Assembly (NCBI RefSeq): GCF_030538495.1
Contig: NZ_JAUNTW010000011.1
Span: 1-64,000, forward strand
Length of the DNA stretch: 64,000 nucleotides
Source of the DNA: Paracoccus sp. (in: a-proteobacteria)
Lineage (GTDB): Bacteria; Pseudomonadota; Alphaproteobacteria; Rhodobacterales; Rhodobacteraceae
Reading direction: 5' to 3'
Part shown: positions 38,539 to 47,911 of the stretch, piece after piece
How positions within the stretch are numbered: the stretch's first letter is position 1
Layout: each line of letters opens with the position of its first letter
The notes under the pieces: generated by a model
The model's database searches: none
Seen by the model: only the letters and a program-made list of their open reading frames with translations
What the model was told of the DNA's origin: nothing
Translations under genes and position numbers: made by a program

Positions 38539-39001
38539 GTTTCCGCGTGGGGTGCGGCAAAACCTGCGCCGCCAAGAACGGCGGCGCTTGGATATGGGGT
38601 TGCGCGCATGACGATGGGCGGCGATTGGGTCGCCCTGTCTCTCTATTGGTGTGCCACCGGCGGGCCACGGGACTGACCTGTGATTGCAACAACGGCCATG
38701 TTCTGCGGCGCGGTTCGGCGCGTCAGAACGGGCGGGTCGTGACACGCCTTTCGCGGTCCGTGCGGGTTGCGCCCGGTTTTTCACCGTCCGGCAGAGCGCG
38801 GGCGCGGCAGGTCACGGGCCAGCCCGTCGCCGCGAAAGACGGCGACGTTTTCCATGTTCTGTTGAACGCGGGAAAGGGGCGGCCTTTTTGTTTCCGCGTA
38901 AGGGCGCGCCCCGTTTTGCAACGTCACCCGGCGACAAACCCCGCGACGTTTCAGTTGCATCTTGGCGCATAAAAAAGGGCGGCCACGGGGCCGCCTTTTT
39001 T
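38539..39001 (+). pseudogene. Decayed copies of the ychF 3' end and terminator
   Basis: This roughly 460-base region has no intact gene but contains two relics. The first (about 38795-38900) repeats the TGS-domain end: AAAGACGGCGACG, a conceptual KDGDVFHVLLNA against KDGDVLHFLFNA in ychF. It continues into a terminator that has lost 11 stem bases, but keeps GCCTTTTTGTTTCCGCGT. The second (about 38942-39001) has GCGACGTTT, an in-frame-like GCATAA end, and the intact 35-base terminator. They look like serial partial duplications followed by decay. An ORF at 38547-38972 spans them but is not a credible gene. Confidence 0.7.
38971..39001. terminator. Duplicate copy of the ychF terminator, now facing the TetR gene
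   Basis: The same GGCGGCC/GGCCGCC stem with A-run and T-run as after ychF. It sits 15 bases from the 3' end of the minus-strand TetR gene and could serve both strands. Confidence 0.8.
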
Positions 39002-39015
39002 CCTATCCGCGCCGA

Positions 39016-39609
39016 TCAGTCCTGATTTTGCTGGTCGATATGTTGCAGCGCCGCCGACAGGAATTCATCCATGGCGATTGAAATGCTTTCCTCGGGTGCT
39101 TTGCCGGTGGGTTGCCAGATGCTCAGATAGTCATCCAGCATCATATCCGCGATCCCGAACATGCAGCTGCGCATAATCATCGGCCAGACCGAATGATCAT
39201 CCACATTCAGCAGAGCTTTGAACAATTCGCGGAAGCTGGCATCGCAATTCGCCACAATGCCGCTGGTGCGCTGCGGCGTCAGCAACAGGCTGGCGATGAC
39301 GCGATACAGATTCGGGTTTTCAGCCACCCAACCCAGATAGGCCGTTGCCGTGCGATGCAGGCGGGTGCGCAAATCGTCGTTCGAATAATCGTCCAGCGTT
39401 GTCAGCAAACATTGGGTCAGGCTGGTCATCGCATGGTTCACAATGGCCGTTTCCAGCGTTTCATCGGTGGGAAACATTTTGGCGAATGCGCCGGGGGGCA
39501 GCTGCATCGCCTCGGTCAATGCGTTGACAGTGCAGGGGCGTTTTGCGGCGCGGACCATCATGTCTGCGGCCGCGTTAATGGCGTCGTCCTGGCTGGGTAT
39601 GCTGGTCAT
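39016..39609 (-). CDS. TetR/AcrR family transcriptional regulator
   Basis: The 197-residue protein has a divergent N-terminal helix-turn-helix (CTVNALTEAMQLPPGAFAKMF, roughly residues 26-46), then an all-helical ligand domain with AYLGWVAENPNLYRVIASLL, a common TetR C-terminal feature. Targets are unknown. The 272 bases upstream, to tRNA-Thr, hold no recognisable gene and include an AT-rich stretch near 39760. No adjacent transporter or enzyme suggests what it controls. Confidence 0.78.
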   Translation of the reverse strand: MTSIPSQDDAINAAADMMVRAAKRPCTVNALTEAMQLPPGAFAKMFPTDETLETAIVNHAMTSLTQCLLTTLDDYSNDDLRTRLHRTATAYLGWVAENPNLYRVIASLLLTPQRTSGIVANCDASFRELFKALLNVDDHSVWPMIMRSCMFGIADMMLDDYLSIWQPTGKAPEESISIAMDEFLSAALQHIDQQNQD

Positions 39610-39881
39610 GCTAAATTCTTATTTGTGTGCATTAATACTGATGGCGGTGCCGCTGGGCAGGCACGGCGGCGCCAATCCCGTGTTTGCCTTGCTATAACGC
39701 TAAGTTAACTCGCCTGAAAGTGGTAACGCGCACGTCAACCCCGCAATACGCCGCAGTTTTTAAGAAAAATTTCTTTGATTATCTTTGGGTCATGCCGCAG
39801 TCCGGTTTGTTGACCCCGGTTGCAGCGAATCGACTGCGCTAAAATGCGCGGCGTTGTCAGCGTTTTTTATGTCATGGACAA

Positions 39882-39956
<75 letters not shown>

Positions 39957-40092
39957 ATCGTGGAGGGGCGTTTAGCCCGTGGCGTTGCGCCGCGCAAGGG
40001 GGATCGTCACATTTTTTCGATTTTTTGCCGACGCCGCGTCGAAAGCCCTGCGATTGCTGGACGTGGCGCGCATGGGGCGGTAACAGGGGCGA

Positions 40093-40266
40093 ATGACCGA
40101 CCAGATCAATGACAAAAACAGCAAACCCAGCCGCGATGATCGGCTGCGCGCGGCGTTGCGGGCGAATCTGCAACGACGCAAGGCGCAGGCGCGCGCGCGG
40201 GCGGATCAGGCGGATAGCGAAACGGGCAGTAAGACAGGCAAGGATAATGGATCAGATCATCGTTAA
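40093..40266 (+). CDS. Small basic protein overlapping the murA start
   Basis: This 57-residue ORF ([20 protein letters not shown]...) is highly charged, with an [19 protein letters not shown] helix. It has CAGGGGCGA upstream and ends 20 bases inside murA, so its translation could be coupled to murA. Its length and composition are like small proteins often seen before murA in Rhodobacterales, as far as I recall. It is below usual size cut-offs. No function known. Confidence 0.6.
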   Translation: MTDQINDKNSKPSRDDRLRAALRANLQRRKAQARARADQADSETGSKTGKDNGSDHR

Positions 40267-41527
40267 TGGTAATGGCCCGCTCAGCGGCGAAATCCCGATT
40301 GCGGGGGCGAAGAATGCGTGCCTGACGCTGATGCCGGCCACGCTGTTGACGGATCAGCCGCTGACCCTGACCAATGCGCCGCGCCTGTCGGATATTCGCA
40401 CCATGACCGCGCTGTTGCAAAGTCTGGGCGCCGAAGTCGCCAGCCTGCAAGAAGGTCAGGTGCTGGCCATGTCCAGCCACGACCTGACCAGTCAGCGCGC
40501 GGAGTATGACATCGTGCGGAAAATGCGGGCCTCGATTCTGGTGCTGGGGCCGCTTCTGGCGCGCTATGGTCAGGCCGAGGTGTCGCTGCCCGGCGGTTGC
40601 GCGATTGGTGCGCGGCCCGTGGACCTTCACCTGAAGGCGTTCGAGGCTATGGGTGCCGATCTGGACTTGCGCGACGGCTATGTTCACGCCAAGGCCCCGC
40701 TGGGCGGTCTGCGCGGCGCGGTTGTGGATTTCCCGCTGGTATCGGTCGGGGCGACGGAAAACGCGCTGATGGCGGCGGTTCTGGCCAAAGGGACCACGGT
40801 TCTGAACAACGCCGCGCGCGAACCGGAAATTGTCGATCTGGCGCAATGCCTGCGGGCCATGGGCGCGCAGATCGACGGTGACGGCACCAGCACCATCACC
40901 ATTCAGGGCGTCGATTCGCTGCATGGCGCGACGCATCAGGTCGTGACCGACCGGATCGAGCTGGGAACCTATATGCTGGCCCCCGCCATGTGCGGCGGCG
41001 AGGTGGAATGTCTGGGCGGGCGCATCGAATTGCTGGCGGCGTTCTGCGAAAAGCTGGACGAAGCCGGCCTGACGGTCGAGGAAACCCCGCGCGGTATTAA
41101 GGTCAGCCGCAAAAATGGCCGGGTGCGCGCGGTGAATGTCACGACCGAACCTTTCCCCGGTTTCCCGACCGACCTTCAGGCGCAGTTCATGGCCATGATG
41201 TGTCTGGCCGAAGGCACCAGCGTTCTGGAAGAAACCATCTTTGAAAACCGCTTTATGCACGCGCCCGAACTGATCCGCATGGGTGCGCGGATTGATGTTC
41301 ACGGCGGCCACGCCACCGTCACCGGCGTGGAAAAACTGCGCGGCGCGCCCGTGATGGCCACCGATCTGCGCGCCTCGGTCAGCCTGATTCTGGCCGGTAT
41401 GGCGGCCGAGGGGCAAACGACCGTCAGCCGCGTCTATCATCTGGATCGCGGTTATGAAAAAGTTGTGCGGAAACTGCGCGGCGTCGGCGCGCATATCGAA
41501 CGCATCAAAGACGTGAAAGAGGACTAA
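40247..41527 (+). CDS. murA: UDP-N-acetylglucosamine 1-carboxyvinyltransferase
   Basis: MurA adds enolpyruvate to UDP-GlcNAc, the first committed step of peptidoglycan synthesis. The 426 residues include the early [10 protein letters not shown] segment and the active-site cysteine in [15 protein letters not shown] (about C116), the residue attacked by fosfomycin. A late [16 protein letters not shown] segment is also typical. ATG 40247 follows AGGCAAGGA; the longer frame lies on the small upstream ORF. DUF2948 follows two bases after the stop and is likely co-transcribed. Confidence 0.96.
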   Translation: MDQIIVNGNGPLSGEIPIAGAKNACLTLMPATLLTDQPLTLTNAPRLSDIRTMTALLQSLGAEVASLQEGQVLAMSSHDLTSQRAEYDIVRKMRASILVLGPLLARYGQAEVSLPGGCAIGARPVDLHLKAFEAMGADLDLRDGYVHAKAPLGGLRGAVVDFPLVSVGATENALMAAVLAKGTTVLNNAAREPEIVDLAQCLRAMGAQIDGDGTSTITIQGVDSLHGATHQVVTDRIELGTYMLAPAMCGGEVECLGGRIELLAAFCEKLDEAGLTVEETPRGIKVSRKNGRVRAVNVTTEPFPGFPTDLQAQFMAMMCLAEGTSVLEETIFENRFMHAPELIRMGARIDVHGGHATVTGVEKLRGAPVMATDLRASVSLILAGMAAEGQTTVSRVYHLDRGYEKVVRKLRGVGAHIERIKDVKED

Positions 41528-41529
41528 CC

Positions 41530-42003
41530 ATGCAGGACGCGCGCTTTGCCGATGCTGACCCCCGCCCTCTGGCCTTGATGGCGGCGGATGACGCGGATTT
41601 GCGCGTCATTTCCGCGCTGTCGCAGGATGCGGTTCTGCCGGGGTCGGACATCATCTATGACAGCCGCGCGCGTCAGGTGGCGTTGCTGCTGAACCGTTTC
41701 CGATGGGAAGATGCCACGGATGCAGAACGAGAAGGCCGCGCCTTTGAACGGGTGCGGTCGGTGCTGCTGATCCGCGACGCCCTGCGGCTGCAATCGGACG
41801 GGATCACCCGTGACGGGGAAACCGTGCTGGAATTGCTGGCGGTGCAGTGGCAACCGGGCGATGACGGCACCGGGCGGCTGGTTCTGGATTTCGCGGGCGA
41901 CGGGTCGCTGGCCGTCGATTGCGAATGTCTGAACGTCGAATTGCGCGACGTGACGCGGCCCTATGCGGCGCTGTCGGGGCGGAAACCGGTCCACCCCGAC
42001 TGA
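41530..42003 (+). CDS. DUF2948 family protein
   Basis: This 157-residue soluble protein matches the pattern of DUF2948 (LALMAADDADLRVISALSQDAVL; NRFRWED; GLxxYDSRARQVALLLNRF region). The family is largely alphaproteobacterial and of unknown function. It starts two bases after the murA stop, so it is in the murA transcript. Its C-terminus ends close to the convergent peptidoglycan-binding protein gene. Confidence 0.85.
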   Translation: MQDARFADADPRPLALMAADDADLRVISALSQDAVLPGSDIIYDSRARQVALLLNRFRWEDATDAEREGRAFERVRSVLLIRDALRLQSDGITRDGETVLELLAVQWQPGDDGTGRLVLDFAGDGSLAVDCECLNVELRDVTRPYAALSGRKPVHPD

Positions 42004-42009
42004 TCGTGG

Positions 42010-42804
42010 TTAACCGCCGGTTTCACGGCGCATGGTGTAAATCTGATCGGCGGTCAGAAAACCCGTGACGGGCAGGGCATGATCGCCTTGCCAGCGGCGG
42101 ATCGCGTTGCGGGTGTTCGGCCCGAATGTCCCGGTGGTGCCGCCGGTGTCGTAGCGCAGAATGGTTAACCGCAACTGCACTTCGCGGCGTTCGGCATCGC
42201 TGAGCTCTAATGCGCGTTCCTCGGCCTCGGCGGATTGAGGGGCCGCCGTGGGCGTGCGGGCGGCGGCCTGTTGGCCGATCTGGCGCACCTGCGCGGCGGT
42301 GACATATCCGGTCACGGTTTCGCCCTGTGCGCGCTGCCAGTTGGAAATCGCGGCACGGGTCTGACGCCCCCACAACCCATCCGGCGATCCCGGCTGATGG
42401 CCCAGCGTGGTTAATTCGCGCTGAATCCGGGTGCGGTCGGCGCGGGTCAGGCCGATGGCCGATTCCGTCCGCGCGGCGCTGTCGCTGATGACCGGCACGG
42501 TCGGGGTGGCGGGAGTCGCGGGCGTGGCTGGGGTTGCCGGGGCAGGCGTTGCCGCGCCCAGACGCGTCAGGGCCGCCCGCGCCTGCGCGGCGTAAATCCC
42601 CTGCGGATACTGGTTCAGATAGGCGCGATACCCCGCCGCGGTATTGGCCTTTTGCGCATCGGCCCAGGCGGTTTTGTCCAGTTCCTGCGCCAGCAAACCT
42701 TGGGCCACGCCCTGAATGATCTGGCCCAGATCTTGGGCTTGAACGGTGGGCGGGACCAGCAGCGTGGCCCCCAACAGGATGGCGGGAATGACGGGATGTC
42801 GCAT
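42010..42804 (-). CDS. Exported protein with two peptidoglycan-binding domains
   Basis: The 264-residue protein has a signal peptide (1-24, ending VQAQ), a helical region (DKTAWADAQKANTAAGYRAYLNQYPQG), a Pro-Ala-Thr linker, and two PG_binding_1 repeats (about 120-172 and 205-260). Both have the GLWGRQTRAAI / GTFGPNTRNAI motif. It would bind the cell wall in the periplasm; no catalytic domain is visible. It converges on the murA-DUF2948 pair. Confidence 0.87.
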   Translation of the reverse strand: MRHPVIPAILLGATLLVPPTVQAQDLGQIIQGVAQGLLAQELDKTAWADAQKANTAAGYRAYLNQYPQGIYAAQARAALTRLGAATPAPATPATPATPATPTVPVISDSAARTESAIGLTRADRTRIQRELTTLGHQPGSPDGLWGRQTRAAISNWQRAQGETVTGYVTAAQVRQIGQQAAARTPTAAPQSAEAEERALELSDAERREVQLRLTILRYDTGGTTGTFGPNTRNAIRRWQGDHALPVTGFLTADQIYTMRRETGG

Positions 42805-42956
42805 CGGTTCCTCTGACTGGCCGGGATGGCCTTGATGAATGATGGTCCGTTAACGTGCGCCGCGCAAAACAATTCCGCACGCGCCGGATTTTGTGATCGG
42901 CTTGAACGGGGCGGCTCGGGCCTGCTAAGAAAACGCCAACACAAAGGGGGCGCCAT

Positions 42957-44270
42957 ATGCCGGTATGTCTGAACAGCGCGGATGCGGATTTCGAAACGGG
43001 CTTTCGCCAGATGCTGAACGCTAAACGCGAAGATTCCGCCGATGTGAACGATGTCGTGGCGGGGATCATCGCCGATGTGCGCGACCGGGGCGATGCGGCG
43101 CTGTGCGAATTGACCGCGCGCTTTGACCGGCTGGACCTGACACCCGAGACGCTGCGTTTCAGCGACGACCAGATCGCAACCGAAATCGCCCGCGTCACGG
43201 CCGAGGACCGCGCGGCACTGGAATTGGCGGCGGATCGCATCCGCGCCTATCACGCGCGGCAGATGCCCGATGACGCGCAATGGACCGATGAACAGGGCGC
43301 GACGCTGGGCTGGCGATGGACGCCCGTATCGGCGGCGGGGCTGTATGTGCCGGGCGGGCAGGCGGCCTATCCGTCCAGCGTGCTGATGAATGCGATCCCG
43401 GCGCGGGTGGCCGGGGTGGAACGGCTGGTCATCTGCGTGCCGACTCCGGGCGGGGTGGTGAACCCGCTGGTGCTGCTGGCCGCGCAACTGGCGGGCGTGG
43501 ATGAGATTTATCGCGTGGGTGGCGCGCAGGCGATTGCGGCGCTTGCCTATGGCACCGATACGATTGCGCCGGTCGATAAAATCACCGGCCCCGGCAATGC
43601 CTATGTCGCGGCGGCGAAACGTCAGGTCTTTGGCCGCGTGGGCATCGACATGATCGCTGGCCCGTCCGAGGTCCTGGTGATCGCCGATGCCGACCAGAAC
43701 CCCGACTGGATCGCGTGGGATTTGCTGGCGCAGGCCGAACATGACGCCGACGCGCAGTCGATCCTGATCACCACCGATCCCGCACTGGCGCAGGCCGTGG
43801 CGGCGTCCGTGGATCGCATCCTGCCGACGCTGGAACGCGCCGATATTGCCGGTGCCAGCTGGCGCGATTACGGCACGATCATCACGGTGGATCATCTGGA
43901 TCAGGCGGCGGCGCTGTCGAACCGCATTGCGCCGGAACATCTGGAACTGTGCGTTGCCGACCCCGAAGGGCTGGCGCAGAAATGCACCCATGCGGGCGCG
44001 ATTTTCCTGGGCGCCTATACCCCCGAGGCCGTGGGCGATTACGTCAGCGGCCCGAACCACGTTCTGCCCACGGCGCGGTCGGCGCGGTTTTCGTCCGGCC
44101 TGTCGGTGATGGATTTTCTGAAACGCACCACGCTGGCGCGGCTGACGCCCGGCGCTTTGGCCGCGATTGGTCCCGCCGCCGTGCAATTGGCCGCGTCCGA
44201 GGGGTTGCAGGCGCATGGCGCTTCGGTTCAGGCTCGGTTGGGGATGTTGAATACCGGGGGGGACGCATGA
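42957..44270 (+). CDS. hisD: Histidinol dehydrogenase
   Basis: It oxidises histidinol to histidine in two NAD-dependent steps. The 437 residues include GLYVPGGQAAYPSSVLMN, the DEIYRVGGAQAIAALAYGT segment, GPGNAYVAAAKR and the late CTHAGAIFLG and SGPNHVLPT zinc-region motifs. The start follows AAAGGGGG. The stop overlaps the UPF0262 start (ATGA), and hisG/hisZ are 11 kb away, so histidine genes are dispersed. Confidence 0.96.
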   Translation: MPVCLNSADADFETGFRQMLNAKREDSADVNDVVAGIIADVRDRGDAALCELTARFDRLDLTPETLRFSDDQIATEIARVTAEDRAALELAADRIRAYHARQMPDDAQWTDEQGATLGWRWTPVSAAGLYVPGGQAAYPSSVLMNAIPARVAGVERLVICVPTPGGVVNPLVLLAAQLAGVDEIYRVGGAQAIAALAYGTDTIAPVDKITGPGNAYVAAAKRQVFGRVGIDMIAGPSEVLVIADADQNPDWIAWDLLAQAEHDADAQSILITTDPALAQAVAASVDRILPTLERADIAGASWRDYGTIITVDHLDQAAALSNRIAPEHLELCVADPEGLAQKCTHAGAIFLGAYTPEAVGDYVSGPNHVLPTARSARFSSGLSVMDFLKRTTLARLTPGALAAIGPAAVQLAASEGLQAHGASVQARLGMLNTGGDA

Positions 44271-44746
44271 CGCGCATTATTCGGATTGAGATTGACGACA
44301 GCGCCTTGCCGCCCGCCACGCCGGAAATGGAACAGGAACGCCGCGTCGCGGTGTTCGACCTGATCGAAGATAACAGCTTTGCCGTTCCGGGCCGCGACGG
44401 CGCGCCTGCGCCCGATGGGCCGTTCGTGTTGGAACTGTGCGTGCGCGAAGGGCGGCTGGTCTTTGATATGACCACGGAAACCGCGGATAAGGTTGCCGAA
44501 TTTCACCTGTCGATGGGGCCGTTCCGGCAGGTGGTCAAAGATTACTTCCAAATCTGCCAAAGCTATTTCGACGCCGTGAAACGCCTGCCCCCCGCCCAGA
44601 TCGAGGCGATCGACATGGCCCGCCGCGGCATCCACAACGAAGGCGCCCGCACCCTGCAAGAACGGCTGGACGGTAAGGCCGAACTGGACATCGACACGGC
44701 GCGGCGTCTGTTTACGCTGATCTGTTCGCTGATTCCGCAGGGGTGA
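44267..44746 (+). CDS. UPF0262 family protein
   Basis: This 159-residue acidic protein starts TRIIRIEIDD and matches UPF0262, an alphaproteobacterial family of unknown function that is commonly found right after hisD. It overlaps hisD by four bases and is followed three bases later by a phosphatase gene. The coupling suggests constant stoichiometry with HisD or simple operon packing. Confidence 0.88.
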   Translation: MTRIIRIEIDDSALPPATPEMEQERRVAVFDLIEDNSFAVPGRDGAPAPDGPFVLELCVREGRLVFDMTTETADKVAEFHLSMGPFRQVVKDYFQICQSYFDAVKRLPPAQIEAIDMARRGIHNEGARTLQERLDGKAELDIDTARRLFTLICSLIPQG

Positions 44747-44749
44747 CGG

Positions 44750-45205
44750 ATGGCGGAACGCTTTCCTTCCTCGGTTCTGTTTTGCTGTGATCACAATGCG
44801 ATTCGGTCGCCGATGGCCGAAGGATTAATGAAACAATTGTATGGCAGGCGCGCCTATGTCCAATCGGCGGGGGTGCGCAACGATCAGGAAATCGACGGTT
44901 TCGCCATTGCCGTCAGCGGTGAAATCGGCGTCGAATTGTCCAATCACCGCAGCCGCAGTTTCGAGGAAATGCAGGATTGGGGCGATGATCTGGGCCAGTT
45001 TGACCTGATCATCGCCCTGTCGCCCGCCAGTCTGCGTCTGGCGCAGGAAATGACCCGCACCGCGCATATCGACGTGGAATATTGGCCGATCATGGACCCC
45101 ACCGGCATGGCCGAGGCGCGCGACGCGAAGCTGGCCTTGTATCGGCAAAGCCGCGACCAGATTCGCGCGCGGATGATCGAACGGTTCGGCGCGCCCACCG
45201 ATTAA
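44750..45205 (+). CDS. Low-molecular-weight protein tyrosine phosphatase-like protein
   Basis: The 151-residue protein has the phosphate loop CDHNAIRS (C-x5-R, about 13-20) and a later aspartate in MDPTG (about 122) that can act as the general acid. It resembles low-molecular-weight tyrosine phosphatases or arsenate reductases. Third in the hisD-UPF0262 string, so possibly linked to that conserved context. Its stop overlaps the convergent permease gene by four bases. Confidence 0.85.
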   Translation: MAERFPSSVLFCCDHNAIRSPMAEGLMKQLYGRRAYVQSAGVRNDQEIDGFAIAVSGEIGVELSNHRSRSFEEMQDWGDDLGQFDLIIALSPASLRLAQEMTRTAHIDVEYWPIMDPTGMAEARDAKLALYRQSRDQIRARMIERFGAPTD

Positions 45206-46074
45206 GCGCGGCGCGATTCCCCCGACAGCAGCCACAGCGATGCGCCGACGATCAGCGCGGACCCGATCCACATGCTGCCCGGCGGCACAAATCCGAATGT
45301 GATGATCCCCAGCCCGACATTGAACGGCAATTTGATATGGTCAAAGGGCTGCAAAAACGCCGCATCCGCAATGGAATAGGCCCGCGCCAAGGCGTATTGC
45401 GCCGCCGCCGTCAGCAGCCCCGCAACCGCCAGTGCCGCCAATGCCGCGCCGCTGATGGCCAGCCCGGCCCCCGGCGTCAGGGTTAACGCAAGGTTCAGCG
45501 GCGTCAGCAGCGCCAGCAGATACAACGTCAGCGTGGCCGGGCTTTCGGTGGCGGTCATGCGTTTCGTCATCAGCGATGATGCCGCCCACAGCGCCGCCGC
45601 CCCCACCGGCGCGAATGCCCACACCGTGAACGCATCCGACCACGGCGACAAAATCACCGCGCCGCCGATAAACCCCGCAACCACGGCGGCCCAGCGTTCC
45701 ACCGTGACCCGTTCGCCCAACAGCACCGCCGCACCGATGGTGACGAAGAACGGAGACAGCATAATCAGCGAAATCGCCTGCCAGATCGGGACATGGGCCA
45801 GCCCCATGGTCCATAACTGCACTCCGCCCACGGCGAAGGCGACGCGCAGGATATGCGCCGGCAGCCGCGCGGTGCGCAGGGCTGACAGGTCGCGCCCCTG
45901 CCACGGCAACAGCACGATCAGCGCAATGGCATATTGCCAGAACGTCGCCGTGGGCGAGGCCAGCCCCAGCCGCATGGTCACATATTGCAGCATCGTGTTG
46001 ACGCAGGCGAACATCGCCCCCGCCGCGATCATCAGCGCCGCGCCGTGGCGGGCCGGATTGTCGAATAAGGTCAT
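45202..46074 (-). CDS. ribN: EamA-family permease under FMN riboswitch: probable riboflavin importer
   Basis: This 290-residue, ten-helix drug/metabolite transporter has two EamA repeats (about 10-140 and 150-280). On its own this family is uninformative, but an FMN aptamer lies 65-185 bases upstream. RibN, an EamA-type riboflavin importer controlled by an FMN riboswitch, is known from Rhizobium and other alphaproteobacteria, and this fits that pattern. ATG 46074 follows AAAGGACG; the longer frame runs through the riboswitch. Confidence 0.85.
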   Translation of the reverse strand: MTLFDNPARHGAALMIAAGAMFACVNTMLQYVTMRLGLASPTATFWQYAIALIVLLPWQGRDLSALRTARLPAHILRVAFAVGGVQLWTMGLAHVPIWQAISLIMLSPFFVTIGAAVLLGERVTVERWAAVVAGFIGGAVILSPWSDAFTVWAFAPVGAAALWAASSLMTKRMTATESPATLTLYLLALLTPLNLALTLTPGAGLAISGAALAALAVAGLLTAAAQYALARAYSIADAAFLQPFDHIKLPFNVGLGIITFGFVPPGSMWIGSALIVGASLWLLSGESRRA

Positions 46075-46084
46075 CGCGCGTCCT

Positions 46085-46115
46085 TTCTGTCCTTGCGCAT
46101 TGACCCAAGGCAGAA
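46085..46115 (-). promoter_or_regulatory. Hairpin between the FMN aptamer and the ribN ribosome site
   Basis: TTCTG-C-CTTG pairs with CAAG-GA-CAGAA, and its 3' arm runs into the AAAGGA ribosome site. No U-run follows. This suggests that the riboswitch works by exposing or hiding the translation start rather than by termination. Confidence 0.45.
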
Positions 46116-46138
46116 CGCCCCGCAAATGCGGGTGCGCC

Positions 46139-46259
46139 ATCTCTTTCATCCGGACTGTAACCGTCGGCCCCGGAATTTCACCGGATCTGCTGACCCTGCC
46201 GATGGGCAGGCGCTCGCGGGCTGTAACCGCCGGTGGGGAATTTCGCCCCGCCCTGAGAT
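46139..46259 (-). promoter_or_regulatory. FMN riboswitch (RFN element)
   Basis: Read on the minus strand, this has the hallmark blocks in order: AGGGCGGGG, GAAATTCCCCACCGGCGG, AGCCCGCGAGC, GATCCGGTGAAATTCCGG, CCGACGGTTACAGTCCGGA and GAAAGAGA. The closing stem is ATCTC/GAGAT. FMN binding would lower expression of the EamA transporter. Only about 40 bases separate it from the upstream pgi stop. Confidence 0.96.
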
Positions 46260-46299
46260 AATCCGGCGGACATATCCCCACACGCGACCGCGCGCAAGA

Positions 46300-47901
46300 T
46301 CACCCGCGCAGGTCGTGCAGCGCGCGCACCAGATGCAGCGTGGACGCATCCTGACCCGGCGCGTCCTGCCCCCGCAACAGCGGTTCCAGACGCAGGGCCA
46401 GTTCCTTGCCCAGCTCCACCCCCCACTGGTCAAAGCTGTTGATGCCCAGAATCACGCCTTCCACGAACACGCGGTGTTCATACAGCGCGACGATCTGGCC
46501 CAGCGTAAACGGCGTCAGTTGCGGGATCAGCAGCGTGGTGGAGGGGCGGTTTCCGGGGAACACGCGGTGCCGCGCCTGACGGTCCAGTTCGTCGCCCGTC
46601 AGCCCGCGCGCGGACATCATCTCGCGCGCCTGTTCCAGCGACCGCCCGCGCATCAGCGCCTGCGACTGCGCCAGACAATTCGCCACCAACAGAATGTGGT
46701 GATGATCCAGTTCCGGTTCATGCCCCCGCGCGGCGACGATAAATTCGCATGGCACAACGCCCGTGCCTTGGTGGATCAGCTGATAAAAGGCGTGCTGGCC
46801 GTTCGTGCCGGGTTCGCCCCAGACAATCGGCCCGCTGACGCGCGGCAGGTCGCTGCCATCCATAGCCACGCGCTTGCCGTTCGATTCCATTTCCAATTGC
46901 TGCAAATAGGCGGGCAGCCTCAGCAACCGGTTGTCATAGGGCAGCACCGCCCGGCTGGCATAGCCGCAAATCTGGTGATGCCAGATCCCCGTCAGCGCCA
47001 GCACAACCGGCAGGTTCTGAACCAACGGCGCGGTGCGGAAATGCGCATCCATGGCCGCCGCCCCCGCCAGAAACTGCGCGAAGTCATCCGGGCCAATGGC
47101 CAGCATCAGCGACAGCCCAATCGGCCCCCAGACGGAATAACGCCCGCCCACCCAATCTTCGAACCCAAAGACGCGCGACGGGTCGATGCCGAAATCGGCG
47201 GTTTTATCCGTGGCCGATGACAGCGCGGCGAATTGCGCCGCCGGGTTGTCCACGGCCTGCGCCATCCAATCGCGCGCGGTGCGGGCGTTTGTCATGGTCT
47301 CGATGGTGGTGAATGTTTTCGACGCCACGATGATCAGCGTCGTGGCCGGGTTCAGCCCGCGCAAGGTGTCGGCAATATCGGCGCCGTCCACATTGCTGAC
47401 GAAATGCGTGCGTGGCCCGTCGTGATAGGGCGCAAGCGCCAGCACCGCCATGACCGGCCCCAGATCGGACCCGCCGATGCCGATATTCACCACATCGGTA
47501 ATGCGCCCGCCCGCGCCGGTAAACGCGCCCGACCGCACATCGCGGGCAAAGCCCTGCATCCGGGCATAGGTGTCACGCACGGCGGGCATCACATCCACGC
47601 CGTCCACCATCACGGACCTATCGAGATTGCGCAGAGCGGTGTGCAGAACCGCGCGGCCTTCGGTTTCGTTGATGCGCTCGCCCGCAAACATCGCGTCACG
47701 CCGCGCCGGCACGACCGCCGCCAGTTCCAGCAGCATATCCCGCGCGGCGGCGTCGATCATGGTTTTGGACCAGTCAAACACCAGCCCATCCGCCACCGTC
47801 GTGAACGTCCGCGCCCGGCCCGGATCAGAGGCGAACAGGTCATCCATCCGGGCATCGCCCTGCGCGTTGCGGTGATGGGTCAGGCGGTCCCAGATCGTCA
47901 T
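46300..47901 (-). CDS. pgi: Glucose-6-phosphate isomerase
   Basis: It interconverts glucose-6-phosphate and fructose-6-phosphate. The 533-residue protein has [25 protein letters not shown], and the late [12 protein letters not shown] catalytic-lysine region. ATG 47901 follows AAGGA. It is third in zwf-pgl-pgi, so fructose-derived carbon can be recycled into the Entner-Doudoroff route. The FMN riboswitch begins about 40 bases past its stop. Confidence 0.95.
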   Translation of the reverse strand: MTIWDRLTHHRNAQGDARMDDLFASDPGRARTFTTVADGLVFDWSKTMIDAAARDMLLELAAVVPARRDAMFAGERINETEGRAVLHTALRNLDRSVMVDGVDVMPAVRDTYARMQGFARDVRSGAFTGAGGRITDVVNIGIGGSDLGPVMAVLALAPYHDGPRTHFVSNVDGADIADTLRGLNPATTLIIVASKTFTTIETMTNARTARDWMAQAVDNPAAQFAALSSATDKTADFGIDPSRVFGFEDWVGGRYSVWGPIGLSLMLAIGPDDFAQFLAGAAAMDAHFRTAPLVQNLPVVLALTGIWHHQICGYASRAVLPYDNRLLRLPAYLQQLEMESNGKRVAMDGSDLPRVSGPIVWGEPGTNGQHAFYQLIHQGTGVVPCEFIVAARGHEPELDHHHILLVANCLAQSQALMRGRSLEQAREMMSARGLTGDELDRQARHRVFPGNRPSTTLLIPQLTPFTLGQIVALYEHRVFVEGVILGINSFDQWGVELGKELALRLEPLLRGQDAPGQDASTLHLVRALHDLRG

Positions 47902-47911
47902 CAGATGTTCC

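Noticed and set aside
38547..38972. 141-codon ORF downstream of ychF
   Set aside because: It only spans decayed duplicates of the ychF end; low-complexity Arg-rich sequence without a fold or ribosome site.
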